A stretch of 64,000 bases of DNA. It comes from Acidovorax sp. FJL06. GTDB lineage: Bacteria > Pseudomonadota > Gammaproteobacteria > Burkholderiales > Burkholderiaceae_C. Made by a program: the position numbers and the translations under genes. The notes under the pieces are model-generated. The model saw nothing but the letters and a program-made list of their open reading frames with translations. It did not search any database and was not told the origin of the DNA. Positions 36,069 to 46,617 of this stretch are shown one piece after another. The stretch spans positions 85,724 through 149,723 of the forward strand of contig NZ_QAJR01000025.1 of assembly GCF_003852545.1 (NCBI RefSeq). Reading direction: 5' to 3'. Every line of letters starts with the position of its first letter. Position 1 is the first letter of the stretch.

Positions 36069-37888
36069 CTAAACAGATCCGCAACATCGCCATCATTGCC
36101 CACGTTGACCATGGCAAAACCACCATGGTCGACCAACTGCTGCGCCAGTCCGGCACCTTCGCCGACCATGAAAAGGTCGTCGATACCGTGATGGACAACA
36201 ACGCGATTGAAAAAGAGCGTGGCATCACGATCCTGGCCAAGAACTGCGCCGTGAGCTGGAAGGGCACGCACATCAACATCGTGGACACCCCCGGCCACGC
36301 GGACTTCGGCGGTGAAGTGGAGCGTGCCCTGTCCATGGTGGACAGCGTGGTGCTGCTGATCGACGCGCAAGAGGGCCCCATGCCCCAGACGCGTTTCGTG
36401 ACCAAGAAGGCCCTGGCCCTGGGCCTGCGGCCCATCCTGGTCGTGAACAAGGTGGACAAGCCCGGTGCCAACCCCGACAAGGTGGTGAACGCTGCGTTCG
36501 ACCTGTTCGACAAGCTGGGCGCAACCGACGAGCAGCTCGACTTCCCCGTGGTGTACGCCTCGGGCATCAACGGCTGGTCGTCGCTGGAAGAAGGCGCTCC
36601 GGGCGAGCAGTGGGGCCCCGACATGTCGGCCCTGTTCGACACCATCCTCTCGCACGTTCCCCCGAACACGGGTGACGCCAGCGCGCCGCTGCAGCTGCAA
36701 ATCTCGGCACTGGACTTCTCCACCTTCGTGGGCCGCATCGGCGTGGGCCGCATCAGCCAGGGTACCCTGAAGCCCATGATGGACGTGGTCGTCATGGAAG
36801 GCCCCGATGGCAAGGCCGTCAAGGGCCGTGTGAACCAGGTGCTGACCTTCCAGGGTCTGGACCGCATGCAGACGCCGCTGGCGGGCCCTGGCGACATCGT
36901 GCTGATCAACGGCATCGAAGACATCGGCATCGGCGTGACCGTGACCGACCCGGCCAACCCCGCACCGCTGCCCATGCTGAAGGTGGACGAGCCTACGCTG
37001 ACCATGAACTTCTGCGTGAACACCTCGCCCCTGGCAGGCCGCGAAGGCAAGTTCGTGACCAGCCGCCAGATCTGGGACCGCCTGCAAAAGGAACTGCAGC
37101 ACAACGTGGCCCTGCGCGTGAAGGAAACCGACGAAGAAGGTATCTTTGAAGTGATGGGCCGGGGCGAACTGCACCTGACCATCCTCTTGGAAAACATGCG
37201 CCGCGAAGGTTACGAGCTGGCCGTGTCCAAGCCCCGCGTGGTGTTCAAGGATATCAACGGCGAGAAGTGCGAGCCTATCGAACTCGTGACGGCCGACATC
37301 GAAGAAGGCCACCAAGGCGGCGTGATGCAAGCCCTGGGCGAGCGCAAGGGCGAGCTGGTGAACATGGAGTCCGACGGCCGTGGCCGCGTGCGCCTGGAGT
37401 ACCGCATCCCGGCCCGTGGCCTGATCGGTTTCACCAACGAATTCCTGAACCTGACGCGCGGTTCCGGCCTGATCTCCAACATCTTCGACAGCTACGAGCC
37501 GCACAAGGGCGACATCGGTGGCCGCAAGAACGGTGTGCTGATCTCCATGGACGACGGTGAAATCTTCACCTACGCCCTGGGCAAGCTGGACGACCGTGGC
37601 CGCATGTTCGTGAAGGCGAACGACCCCGTGTACGAAGGCATGATCGTCGGCATCCACAGCCGCGACAACGACCTGATCGTGAACGCCACGCGCACCAAGC
37701 AGCTCACCAACTTCCGCGTGTCCGGCAAGGAAGACGCGATCAAGATCACGCCCCCGATCGACCTCACGCTGGAGTACGGCGTGGAATTCATCGAGGACGA
37801 CGAACTGGTCGAAATCACGCCCAAGTCCGTGCGCCTGCGCAAGCGCCACCTGACCGAAAACGAGCGCAAGCGCGCTTCCCGGTCCTGA
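36065..37888 (+). CDS. typA: Ribosome-associated GTPase TypA/BipA
   Basis: This 607-residue translational GTPase begins [20 protein letters not shown], with [16 protein letters not shown] and NKVDKPGA as further G motifs and the TypA-specific C-terminal domain ([20 protein letters not shown]). It acts on the ribosome under stress and in subunit assembly. Its start overlaps the truB stop, which extends the operon, and a terminator follows. Confidence 0.97.
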   Translation: MTKQIRNIAIIAHVDHGKTTMVDQLLRQSGTFADHEKVVDTVMDNNAIEKERGITILAKNCAVSWKGTHINIVDTPGHADFGGEVERALSMVDSVVLLIDAQEGPMPQTRFVTKKALALGLRPILVVNKVDKPGANPDKVVNAAFDLFDKLGATDEQLDFPVVYASGINGWSSLEEGAPGEQWGPDMSALFDTILSHVPPNTGDASAPLQLQISALDFSTFVGRIGVGRISQGTLKPMMDVVVMEGPDGKAVKGRVNQVLTFQGLDRMQTPLAGPGDIVLINGIEDIGIGVTVTDPANPAPLPMLKVDEPTLTMNFCVNTSPLAGREGKFVTSRQIWDRLQKELQHNVALRVKETDEEGIFEVMGRGELHLTILLENMRREGYELAVSKPRVVFKDINGEKCEPIELVTADIEEGHQGGVMQALGERKGELVNMESDGRGRVRLEYRIPARGLIGFTNEFLNLTRGSGLISNIFDSYEPHKGDIGGRKNGVLISMDDGEIFTYALGKLDDRGRMFVKANDPVYEGMIVGIHSRDNDLIVNATRTKQLTNFRVSGKEDAIKITPPIDLTLEYGVEFIEDDELVEITPKSVRLRKRHLTENERKRASRS

Positions 37889-37909
37889 TGGGCTGAGCGT
37901 CCCCGGAAG

Positions 37910-37936
37910 GGCCACTGCTGCGCAGTGGCCTTTTTT
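37910..37936 (+). terminator. Rho-independent terminator after typA
   Basis: GGCCACTGC (37910-37918) pairs perfectly with GCAGTGGCC (37922-37930), followed by six Ts. It closes the rimP-typA transcript 22 bp after the typA stop. Confidence 0.92.
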
Positions 37937-37956
37937 CCGTCTGCAATCCGAATCCC

Positions 37957-38832
37957 ATGTTGAAACTCACGTATTCCCGCGCCGTGCTGCTGATGGTGGC
38001 GGTCACCCTGATGTGGTCGATGGCCGGGGTGGTCACGCGCCATCTGGAGCATGCCGCGAGTTTCGAGGTGACCTTCTGGCGCAGCTTTTTCACGCTGGTG
38101 TCGCTGCTGGTCATCCTGCCGCTGCTGCAGGGGCGGGCGGTGTTTGCCTCCCTGCGCAAGGGCGGCAGTGCGCTGTGGATCTCCGGCATCTGCTGGAGTG
38201 TGATGTTCACCGCCTTCATGGTGGCCTTGGTGCTCATGCCGGTGGCCAATGTGCTGGTCACCATGGCGGCAGGGCCGTTGCTTACCGCCTTGTTCGCCCG
38301 CCTCTTCATCGGCCACCATATCGCTGCGCGCACCTGGGGGGCGATCGCGGTGGCGGGCCTGGGCATCGGCTGGATGTATGGCTCGCAGATGGCAGGCCTG
38401 CCGCTGGCGGGCACACTGGTGGCCTTGTGCGTGCCGGTGGCCGCGGCCATCAACTGGACGGTGGTGCAGCACTCGCAACGCCATGGCCACGCGGTGGACC
38501 TGGTGCCCGCCGTGCTGGTGGGGGCGGTGATCTCGTCCCTGGCCACGCTGCCGCTGGCCCTGCCGTTTCAGGCCTCGGGGCATGACCTGCTCTTGCTGGG
38601 CCTGCTGGGCGTGGTGCAATTGGCGATCCCCTGCGTGCTGGCCGTGCGCTGCGGGCGTGTGCTCAAGGCGCCCGAGATGGCGCTGCTGGGCTTGCTGGAA
38701 GTGATTTTTGGCATCTTGCTGGCATGGCTGGGGGCGGGCGAAAAGCCCGCAGCAGCGGTGCTGACGGGCGGCGTGCTGGTCATCGGTGCGCTGGTGTTCA
38801 ATGAACTGTTAGGTTGGAAGGAACAAAAATGA
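37957..38832 (+). CDS. EamA/DMT-family transporter
   Basis: This 291-residue protein has about ten membrane segments in two EamA repeats (AVLLMVAVTLMWSMAGVVTR; then EMALLGLLEVIFGILLAWLG near the end). It is an inner-membrane metabolite exporter by family; the substrate is unknown. Its stop overlaps the start of the following acyl-CoA enzyme gene by 4 bp (ATGA), so the two are cotranslated. Confidence 0.87.
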   Translation: MLKLTYSRAVLLMVAVTLMWSMAGVVTRHLEHAASFEVTFWRSFFTLVSLLVILPLLQGRAVFASLRKGGSALWISGICWSVMFTAFMVALVLMPVANVLVTMAAGPLLTALFARLFIGHHIAARTWGAIAVAGLGIGWMYGSQMAGLPLAGTLVALCVPVAAAINWTVVQHSQRHGHAVDLVPAVLVGAVISSLATLPLALPFQASGHDLLLLGLLGVVQLAIPCVLAVRCGRVLKAPEMALLGLLEVIFGILLAWLGAGEKPAAAVLTGGVLVIGALVFNELLGWKEQK

Positions 38833-39935
38833 CGGAGACGGTTGTGTCGGAAGTTGTGAGCGAAGTACTGAGTGAGGTGCGGGGCCAGGTCGGCTTCATC
38901 ACCCTGAACCGCCCGCGTGCGCTCAATGCGTTGTCGCTGTCCATGGTGCGCGACCTCATGGGCATCCTGCTGGCCTGGCAGAACGATGCGCGCGTGCTGG
39001 CCGTGGCGATCCGTGGCAGCAACAAGGAAGGCCCGTTTGGTGCCTTCTGCGCGGGCGGCGACATCCGCTTTCTGCACCAGGCCGGCAGCCAGGGCAACCC
39101 GCAGCTCGAAGACTTCTTCACTGAGGAGTACGCGCTCAACCACCTGATCCACAACTACGCCAAGCCCTACATCGCCTTCATGGACGGCATCGTGATGGGC
39201 GGTGGCATGGGCATCAGCCAGGGCGCCGCGCTGCGCGTGGTGACGGAGCGCACCAAGATGGCCATGCCTGAAACGGCGATCGGCCTGTTCCCCGACGTGG
39301 GCGGCGGTTACTTCTTGAGCCGCTGTCCTGGCCGCGTGGGCGAGTGGCTGGCGCTGACCGGCGACACCATCGGCGCCGGCGATGCCATCGCGAGCCAACT
39401 GGCAGACGGCTGCCTGCCTGCGGACCAGCAGGCGGCGGTGTGGGAGGCGCTGGCCACGCAGACCTTTGCCAGCGGCGCTGCCGTGAAGGACTATGTTGCT
39501 TCCAAATTGATAGCTGCTAGCGCAAATCCATCCAGCGCTAGAGGCCAGATTGACCAATATTTTTCGCTGTCCACCGTGGGCGAGATCGTGCAGGCCCTGG
39601 AGTCCGCCGACAGCGACTGGGCGCGTGCCACGGCTGCCACCTTGCGCAAGCGCTCGCCGTTGATGCTGAACGTGGTGCTGGAGCAGGTCCGCCGCGCGCG
39701 CGGCATGGGCCTGGCCGACGACCTGCGCATGGAGCGTGACATGGTGCGCCATTGCTTCTACCTGCGTCCCGGCCAGAGCGAGACGGTGGAAGGCATCCGC
39801 GCGCTGGCGGTGGACAAGGACCACGCGCCGAAGTGGCTCCCGGCGCGCATCGAAGACGTGACGCCCGAGATGGTGGCCCCCTTCTTTGCCAGCCCTTGGC
39901 CGGCGCACTCCCATCCGCTGGTGGCATTGGCCTGA
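38829..39935 (+). CDS. Enoyl-CoA hydratase/isomerase family protein, 3-hydroxyisobutyryl-CoA hydrolase type
   Basis: This 368-residue protein has the crotonase fold with the oxyanion-hole segments FCAGGDIRFL and GIVMGGGMGISQGA, and MPETAIGLFPDVGGGYFLSR, which is typical of the ECH_2/HIBYL-CoA hydrolase subgroup (valine degradation). GGAAGGA precedes the ATG at 38829. Residues about 222-240 are encoded by an in-frame dispersed repeat. The exact substrate cannot be fixed from sequence alone. Confidence 0.85.
   Translation: MTETVVSEVVSEVLSEVRGQVGFITLNRPRALNALSLSMVRDLMGILLAWQNDARVLAVAIRGSNKEGPFGAFCAGGDIRFLHQAGSQGNPQLEDFFTEEYALNHLIHNYAKPYIAFMDGIVMGGGMGISQGAALRVVTERTKMAMPETAIGLFPDVGGGYFLSRCPGRVGEWLALTGDTIGAGDAIASQLADGCLPADQQAAVWEALATQTFASGAAVKDYVASKLIAASANPSSARGQIDQYFSLSTVGEIVQALESADSDWARATAATLRKRSPLMLNVVLEQVRRARGMGLADDLRMERDMVRHCFYLRPGQSETVEGIRALAVDKDHAPKWLPARIEDVTPEMVAPFFASPWPAHSHPLVALA
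39493..39548 (+). repeat. Dispersed palindromic repeat, family 1, copy E, inside the hydratase-family gene
   Basis: AAATTGATAGCTGCTAGCGC is followed by AAATCCATCCAGCGCTAGAGGCC, which matches the family layout (TGATAGCTGCTAGCGC...AGCGCTAGAGGCC). It is read in frame as part of the protein. This is one of the better conserved copies. Confidence 0.72.
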
Positions 39936-40046
39936 GAACCTGCGCATGGCCGGTGCGTGGTTGGTGGGTTGTACTGCGGGGCGTGAATGCGCTTGCAGCC
40001 ACACCCAGCCACTCGGGCAAGGCCCGATGCCGGTGGCGGGCTACGG

Positions 40047-40958
40047 CTAGGGTAGTTGCAGTTGCTGGTACACCACCGTGGCCAGCGCCAGCAGCTCGGC
40101 GCGTGAGAGCTGCCCGCTGAGCGCGTAGCCAAAGCCCTGGTCCACCCAGTAGAAACCGGGGACCGGGCCTTCCTGGGTGAACTGGAAGGCGGTGGCTGCT
40201 GCCGCCACAGAGGGCGATGCGGGGGCCTGGCCCGGGGCCCCCACCGCAGGCGCAAGGGCGCCCAGGTACAACGTGATGCGCTGGCCGCTGCTGTTTTGGT
40301 ACATGAACTGCGCGCGCGCCCCGCTGTCGCCGGGCAACAGGCGCCCGCCGACCAGCTCGTAGCCTTGCGCGGCCAATGCGGGAACCTTGAGCGGCCGGTT
40401 CAGCCGCTTGGACAGCCACTGCACCAGATGCTCCTGCTGCGCCGCTGTGACCTCCACGGGGTGGCGCACCTCGGGCTGGTACACGGCGTGGGCCACGGCG
40501 GCCTGGTGCGCAAAGCGCTGTGCAGGGGCTGCAGCCACCACCCACGGTGGGGCTGCGCCGTGCACCAGCGTGGTCCCCGCAGGGGGACCTCCGGCCCAGT
40601 GGCCATGCCCCATCCAGCCCAGTGTGAAGGCCGCCAGCACCGAGGCGGCCATGCCCCCCCAGCGCCACCATTGCGCGTGTTGCTGCGTGCGGCGGTCGGC
40701 TGCATGCAGGGCCGCCTGCAACAAGGCATCGGGCACGGGGGCGTGGAGCAGGTCCGCATGCAGCGCACGCAGCTGGGTGCGTTGCTGGTGCCAGCGGTCC
40801 AGGGTGTCCTGCGCGGCCGCGTCGTCCTTCAGCCGCTGGCGCAGGGCACTGGCCTCGGCGGGCGGCAGTTGTCCATCCACCAGGGCATGCCACTGGGCGG
40901 AGGTGTCGTCGGCGGGCGAAGGGCGGGAGGGATGGGGGTCCATGGCGATGAAGGGCAT
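40047..40958 (-). CDS. Anti-sigma factor (MucB/RseA-like transmembrane protein)
   Basis: The product has an N-terminal anti-sigma-like helical region (WHALVDGQLPPAEASALRQR), one membrane segment (GGMAASVLAAFTLGWMGHGH) and a periplasmic domain of about 170 residues. Its start lies about 5 bp beyond the sigma gene stop on the same strand, the usual sigma/anti-sigma arrangement. It should hold the sigma factor at the membrane until a signal arrives. An internal ATG at 40943 is an alternative start. Confidence 0.82.
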   Translation of the reverse strand: MPFIAMDPHPSRPSPADDTSAQWHALVDGQLPPAEASALRQRLKDDAAAQDTLDRWHQQRTQLRALHADLLHAPVPDALLQAALHAADRRTQQHAQWWRWGGMAASVLAAFTLGWMGHGHWAGGPPAGTTLVHGAAPPWVVAAAPAQRFAHQAAVAHAVYQPEVRHPVEVTAAQQEHLVQWLSKRLNRPLKVPALAAQGYELVGGRLLPGDSGARAQFMYQNSSGQRITLYLGALAPAVGAPGQAPASPSVAAAATAFQFTQEGPVPGFYWVDQGFGYALSGQLSRAELLALATVVYQQLQLP

Positions 40959-40963
40959 TGCCG

Positions 40964-41491
40964 TCACTTGAGGCGGCGCAGCCCCGGGGATTCGCGGGGG
41001 GCTTCGGTGCGCGGGGCCGTTGGTGGGCGCTCCATCAGGGCGCCCAGCCGGCTGCGCGCGCGGGAAAGGCGTGACATGACGGTGCCCACGGGGATGTCCA
41101 GGATGCGGGCCGTCTCTTCGTAGCCCATGTCTTCCAGGCTCACCAGCAGGAGCACGGCGCGCTGCTCCGCAGGCAGGCGCTGCAGGCAGCGTTCCAGGTC
41201 CAGCGCATCGTCTGCCGGGCCGGGCGTGCCTGGCAACTGCGCGCTGACCTCGTCGATGTCCACGATGGCTGCCAGTGGGGGCAGGCCGCGGCGCTGATTG
41301 AGGTACAGGTTGTGCATGAGGGTGAACAGCCAGGCCCGCAGATCGCTGCCACGGCGCCACAGCCGCCATTTGCTGCAGGCACGCTCCAGCGTGTCCTGCA
41401 CCAGGTCATCCGCCGCCCAGGCGTCGCCCGTCAACACCCGTGCGTAGCGGCGCAGGGCGGGCAGTTGTTCGATGACCTGGGTGCGGTTCAT
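40964..41491 (-). CDS. ECF-family RNA polymerase sigma factor
   Basis: This 175-residue protein has sigma region 2 (ALRRYARVLTGDAWAADDLV and DLRAWLFTLMHNLYLN) and region 4 (MGYEETARILDIPVGTVMSR). It lacks regions 1 and 3, as in ECF sigmas. It sits between a lipoprotein gene and the anti-sigma gene on one transcript. The target promoter is unknown; the operon probably regulates itself. Confidence 0.92.
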   Translation of the reverse strand: MNRTQVIEQLPALRRYARVLTGDAWAADDLVQDTLERACSKWRLWRRGSDLRAWLFTLMHNLYLNQRRGLPPLAAIVDIDEVSAQLPGTPGPADDALDLERCLQRLPAEQRAVLLLVSLEDMGYEETARILDIPVGTVMSRLSRARSRLGALMERPPTAPRTEAPRESPGLRRLK

Positions 41492-41504
41492 GTCCGGGGG
41501 CGCA

Positions 41505-41870
41505 TCAGGGCCGTGCAGCGTGCCAGACCTGGTTTACGCCCTCGCCCGTCTTGTCGCCCGGCTTGGTGTCCTTGGCCCAGTAGTACAGCGGCTTGCCCTT
41601 GTAGGCCAACTGGGTTTTGCCATCATCGCGCGTCACCAGGCTGTAGTCACCACCGGGTGCCTGGCTGGCCATCAGTGGCGGCCAGTTGGTGGCGCAGGGG
41701 CCGTTGCAGACCGACTTGCCGTTGCCGGCAGTGTCGCGGTCGAAGGTGTAGAGCGTCATGCCGCCCGCACCGGTGAGCACGCCATCCATGGTTTTCACGG
41801 GGCCATCGGCCGCTATGGTGGAGCAGCCGGCAACGGCCAGGAACGCAGCGATGGACAGGATCTTTTTCAT
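41505..41870 (-). CDS. COG4315-type secreted lipoprotein
   Basis: This 121-residue protein begins with a lipoprotein signal (MKKILSIAAFLAVAGCS) and contains the family repeat TLYTFDRDTAGNGKSVCNGP...NWPP and KGKPLYYWAKDTKPGDKTGEG. These small secreted proteins often accompany ECF sigma systems; function is unknown. TGGAGAAACC precedes the ATG. The sigma gene starts 13 bp downstream, so this is the first gene of the operon. Confidence 0.83.
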   Translation of the reverse strand: MKKILSIAAFLAVAGCSTIAADGPVKTMDGVLTGAGGMTLYTFDRDTAGNGKSVCNGPCATNWPPLMASQAPGGDYSLVTRDDGKTQLAYKGKPLYYWAKDTKPGDKTGEGVNQVWHAARP

Positions 41871-42017
41871 GGTTTCTCCAGGTGGAAGAAGAGGAATTGC
41901 AGGCAACGGCACATGCCGCCTTGCACCTCCACAAACACAGTCGCACAGCGATTTATTCCACCACGCATGAAAAAAATCCCAAAGATCGGACCTGCCGAAG
42001 CAGGTCTGCGCTTTCCG

Positions 42018-42126
42018 CGGCGCATGCAACTGGCGCGGCGCAAGGCCCGCGCCGCCGTGCAAGGGCCGCCCCGCCGCAGGGGCGGCGTCCCCCTGTAGGG
42101 GGAAGGTGCGCAGCACCTCAGGGGGT
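42018..42126 (-). repeat. Dispersed GC-rich repeat, family 2, copy 2
   Basis: Read on the minus strand this is AACCCCCTGAGGTGCTGCGC...ACGCCGCC...GGCGGCCCTTG. It matches the repeat at 793-940 in order and wording, with substitutions. It lies between the ECF operon and smpB and abuts the smpB stop. Confidence 0.65.
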
Positions 42127-42599
42127 TACCGATTTCTGCTTTTCATCGCGCGCTCGACCTCGCGCTTGCCTTCGCGGTCCTTGATGGTGTCGCGCTTGTC
42201 GTGCTCGGCCTTGCCCTTGGCCAGTGCGACCTCGCACTTCACGAAGCCGTTCTTCCAGTGCAGGTTCAGGGGCACCAGGGTGTAGCCCTTTTGCTCCACT
42301 TTGCCAATCAGGCGCTTGATCTCGTCTTTCTTGAGCAGCAGCTTCTTGGTGCGCGCTGCGTCGGGGCTGACGTGGGTGGAGGCGGTCTTGAGCGCGTTGA
42401 TCTGGCAGCCCAGCAGGAACAACTCGCCATCGCGTATCAGCACGTAGCCATCGGTCAGTTGCACCTTGCCCTCGCGCAGCGCCTTGACCTCCCAGCCGTG
42501 CAGCACCATGCCCGCCTCGTGGCGCTCTTCAAAAAAATAGTTGTAGGCCGCTTTCTTGTTGTCGGCAATGCGGGACGTGGGGTCGGGTTTCTTGGCCAT
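42126..42599 (-). CDS. smpB: SsrA-binding protein SmpB
   Basis: This 157-residue protein (start [20 protein letters not shown]) has the SmpB core [20 protein letters not shown] and the basic C-terminal tail ([19 protein letters not shown]). It delivers tmRNA to stalled ribosomes. It is divergent from ratA, the conserved arrangement in proteobacteria. The tmRNA gene itself is not in the window. Confidence 0.96.
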   Translation of the reverse strand: MAKKPDPTSRIADNKKAAYNYFFEERHEAGMVLHGWEVKALREGKVQLTDGYVLIRDGELFLLGCQINALKTASTHVSPDAARTKKLLLKKDEIKRLIGKVEQKGYTLVPLNLHWKNGFVKCEVALAKGKAEHDKRDTIKDREGKREVERAMKSRNR

Positions 42600-42721
42600 G
42601 GAGGTTAGATGCGGCGAAATCCGGGAGATAAAAGGTCTCCCTACAATGAAGGGTTGTCCGCTCGCGAGCCGCGATTCTAGTTTCTCCCCCGCTTGCGTGG
42701 TCCTGCGCAAGCGCCGTCTGC

Positions 42722-43162
42722 ATGAAAACCGTCCAAAAGTCCGTCCTCATCTGGTACAGCCCCGAAGAAATGTTTGCCTTGGTCACCGGGGTGGAGCACT
42801 ACCCGCAGTTCTTGCCGTGGTGCGACCGGTCTGCCGTGCTGGAGCGGATGGAGGATGGCATGACCGCCGAAGTGGGCATTGCCCTGGGCGGGATTCGCCA
42901 GACCTTTGTGACGCGCAACACGCATGAAGCGGGGCGGCGGGTGCAGATGCACCTGGTGAAGGGCCCGTTCTCGCGCCTGGACGGCGACTGGCATTTCCAC
43001 CCCGTGGGCGATGGCCAGCAGCGTGCCTGCAAGGTGGAGCTGCTGCTCAATTACGGTTTTGACAGTCCGGCGCTGGCGGCGCTGGTGGGGCCGGTGTTTG
43101 ACCGCATCGCCGGCAGCATGGTGGATGCCTTTGTGAAGCGGGCGGAGCAGGTGTATGGCTGA
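42722..43162 (+). CDS. ratA: RatA-family SRPBCC protein
   Basis: This 146-residue START/SRPBCC-fold protein ([20 protein letters not shown], then [14 protein letters not shown]) belongs to the RatA/Coq10-like family. Homologues have been reported as a ribosome anti-association factor and as ubiquinone-binding. It is divergent from smpB and overlaps rnfH by 8 bp, the usual ratA-rnfH pair. Confidence 0.9.
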   Translation: MKTVQKSVLIWYSPEEMFALVTGVEHYPQFLPWCDRSAVLERMEDGMTAEVGIALGGIRQTFVTRNTHEAGRRVQMHLVKGPFSRLDGDWHFHPVGDGQQRACKVELLLNYGFDSPALAALVGPVFDRIAGSMVDAFVKRAEQVYG

Positions 43163-43553
43163 TGGGGGCCGCGCCCAGGTGGCGGGCACGGCGGCGCCCG
43201 AGGGGGGCATCACCCTGCAGATCACGGTGATGGCCTGCGTGGCGCCGCGTGAAACGCGCGAGTGGGTGCTGGCCCTGCCCCAGGGGGCGACGGTGGCCGA
43301 TGCCTTGCGGGCCAGCGGGACCCTGCCGCAGCAGGCGCCAGCGCCGACCGCCGATCGGGGCGGGCCGCTGGTGGGGGTGTGGGGGCGGGCCGTGGCGCTG
43401 GACGCGCCGCTGCAGCACCTGGATCGTGTGGAGGTTTACCGGCCCCTCCAGGTGGACCCCAAGGTGGCCCGTCGGGAGCGCTTTGCCCGCCAGGGTGCGC
43501 GTTCCACGGGCCTGTTTGCCCGCCAGCGCCCGGGGGGCAAATCAGGATACTGA
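43155..43553 (+). CDS. rnfH: RnfH-family ubiquitin-fold protein
   Basis: The product is a beta-grasp RnfH-family protein of 132 residues with an extended N terminus. VMACVAPRETREWVLALPQG and LDRVEVYRPLQVDPKVARRE are the family landmarks. Function is unclear despite the name. Its start overlaps the end of ratA. Confidence 0.88.
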   Translation: MADGGRAQVAGTAAPEGGITLQITVMACVAPRETREWVLALPQGATVADALRASGTLPQQAPAPTADRGGPLVGVWGRAVALDAPLQHLDRVEVYRPLQVDPKVARRERFARQGARSTGLFARQRPGGKSGY

Positions 43554-43621
43554 GACGCTGTGGATGTGCACCCGGGAGGGCCGCGCCTGCAGCAGGCCCA
43601 GGTGGCTGCGGGGCGATAGGG

Positions 43622-45800
<2,179 letters not shown>

Positions 45801-45815
45801 GCACCGCCGATCCAA

Positions 45816-45884
45816 TCTGGCCTGATTGAAAATATCTGGTCAGAATGATATAGTCTGGTCTGAATTCGCCATTCAGGCCAGACT
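45816..45884. promoter_or_regulatory. 19-bp-phased operator repeats upstream of the VapBC-type pair
   Basis: Three related words start exactly 19 bp apart: TCTGGCCTGATT (45816), TCTGGTCAGAAT (45835) and TCTGGTCTGAAT (45854). A fourth is inverted (ATTCAGGCCAGA, 45871-45882). Antitoxins of this type repress their own operon by binding such repeats; this array ends 27 bp before the antitoxin start. Confidence 0.65.
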
Positions 45885-45889
45885 TTTTC
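45852..45889 (+). terminator. Hairpin with T-run after guaB, overlapping the operator array
   Basis: AGTCTGGTCTGAAT (45852-45865) and ATTCAGGCCAGACT (45871-45884) pair at 13 of 14 positions (the other is G-T) over a 5-base loop, followed by TTTTTCTTTTT. It could terminate guaB and also serve as the inverted operator of the toxin-antitoxin pair. Confidence 0.65.
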
Positions 45890-45910
45890 TTTTTGGGGGT
45901 CCGCGCATCC

Positions 45911-46174
45911 ATGCAGTCCGTCGGCATCTATGAAGCCAAGAGCAGGTTCTCTGCCCTGATCGAGCTGGTCGAGCAGGGCGAGGAAGTGCGCATCACCCGC
46001 CACGGCAAGGAAGTGGTGCGCATGCTGCCCGTGCGCCGCCGCCCCGTCATCACCGACGAGCAGATCGCCCGCGAGCTGGGTCAGATGGATGCGCTGCACG
46101 CCAGCATCCGCCCCGCAGGCGAAGCCGTCGCCACCCCCAACACCTTGCGCCGCGCTGGCCGGAGCGCCGCATGA
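45911..46174 (+). CDS. Phd/YefM-type antitoxin
   Basis: This 87-residue protein begins MQSVGIYEAKSRFSALIELV with the ITRHGKEVVRML strand typical of Phd/YefM antitoxins, which bind DNA with the N terminus and the toxin with the C terminus. Its stop overlaps the start of the PIN-domain toxin gene by 4 bp. It should neutralise the toxin and repress the operon through the phased repeats upstream. Confidence 0.88.
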   Translation: MQSVGIYEAKSRFSALIELVEQGEEVRITRHGKEVVRMLPVRRRPVITDEQIARELGQMDALHASIRPAGEAVATPNTLRRAGRSAA

Positions 46175-46605
46175 CCGCCTTCGTCCTCGACGCCTCCGTC
46201 ACCGCCGCCTGGCTGCTGCCCGATGCGGCCAGTGAACACACGCGCCGCCTGTACACCCTGATCCGCCGCGACGAGGTCGAGCCCCAGGCGCCCAACCTCT
46301 GGCAGTGGGAGTGCAGCAACATCCTCGCCAGCGGCGTGCACAGCGGGCGCATACCCGCCGCCTCCGTCGAAGGCCTGTGGGGCGTGCTCGAAGCCATCCG
46401 CCACCGCGTGGAGCTGCACGACCTCGCCCCTGCCCAGCACAAGGCCGTGCTCGATGTGGCGCTGGAAACCGGCCTGCCCACTTTCGACGCCGCCTACCTG
46501 TGGCTGGCGCGCTCGCTGCGCCTGCCCCTGGCAACCTTTGATCCCCAACAGGCCGCTGCCGCACAGCGCAGCGGCGTACCCCTTCTTGATCTCTCTCGCC
46601 TCTGA
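46171..46605 (+). CDS. VapC-type PIN-domain ribonuclease toxin
   Basis: This 144-residue PIN protein has the expected acidic residues: D in VLDASV, E in WQWECSNIL, D in PTFDAAYLWLA, and the final ATFD. VapC toxins cut RNA, usually a specific tRNA or rRNA. It is translationally coupled to the antitoxin. The pair is wedged between guaB and guaA. Confidence 0.9.
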   Translation: MTAFVLDASVTAAWLLPDAASEHTRRLYTLIRRDEVEPQAPNLWQWECSNILASGVHSGRIPAASVEGLWGVLEAIRHRVELHDLAPAQHKAVLDVALETGLPTFDAAYLWLARSLRLPLATFDPQQAAAAQRSGVPLLDLSRL

Positions 46606-46617
46606 CGGACCACCACC

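Noticed and set aside
42722-43553. ratA-rnfH as a toxin-antitoxin pair
   Set aside because: This is the conserved chromosomal pair beside smpB; the toxin label is historical and not supported by any feature here.
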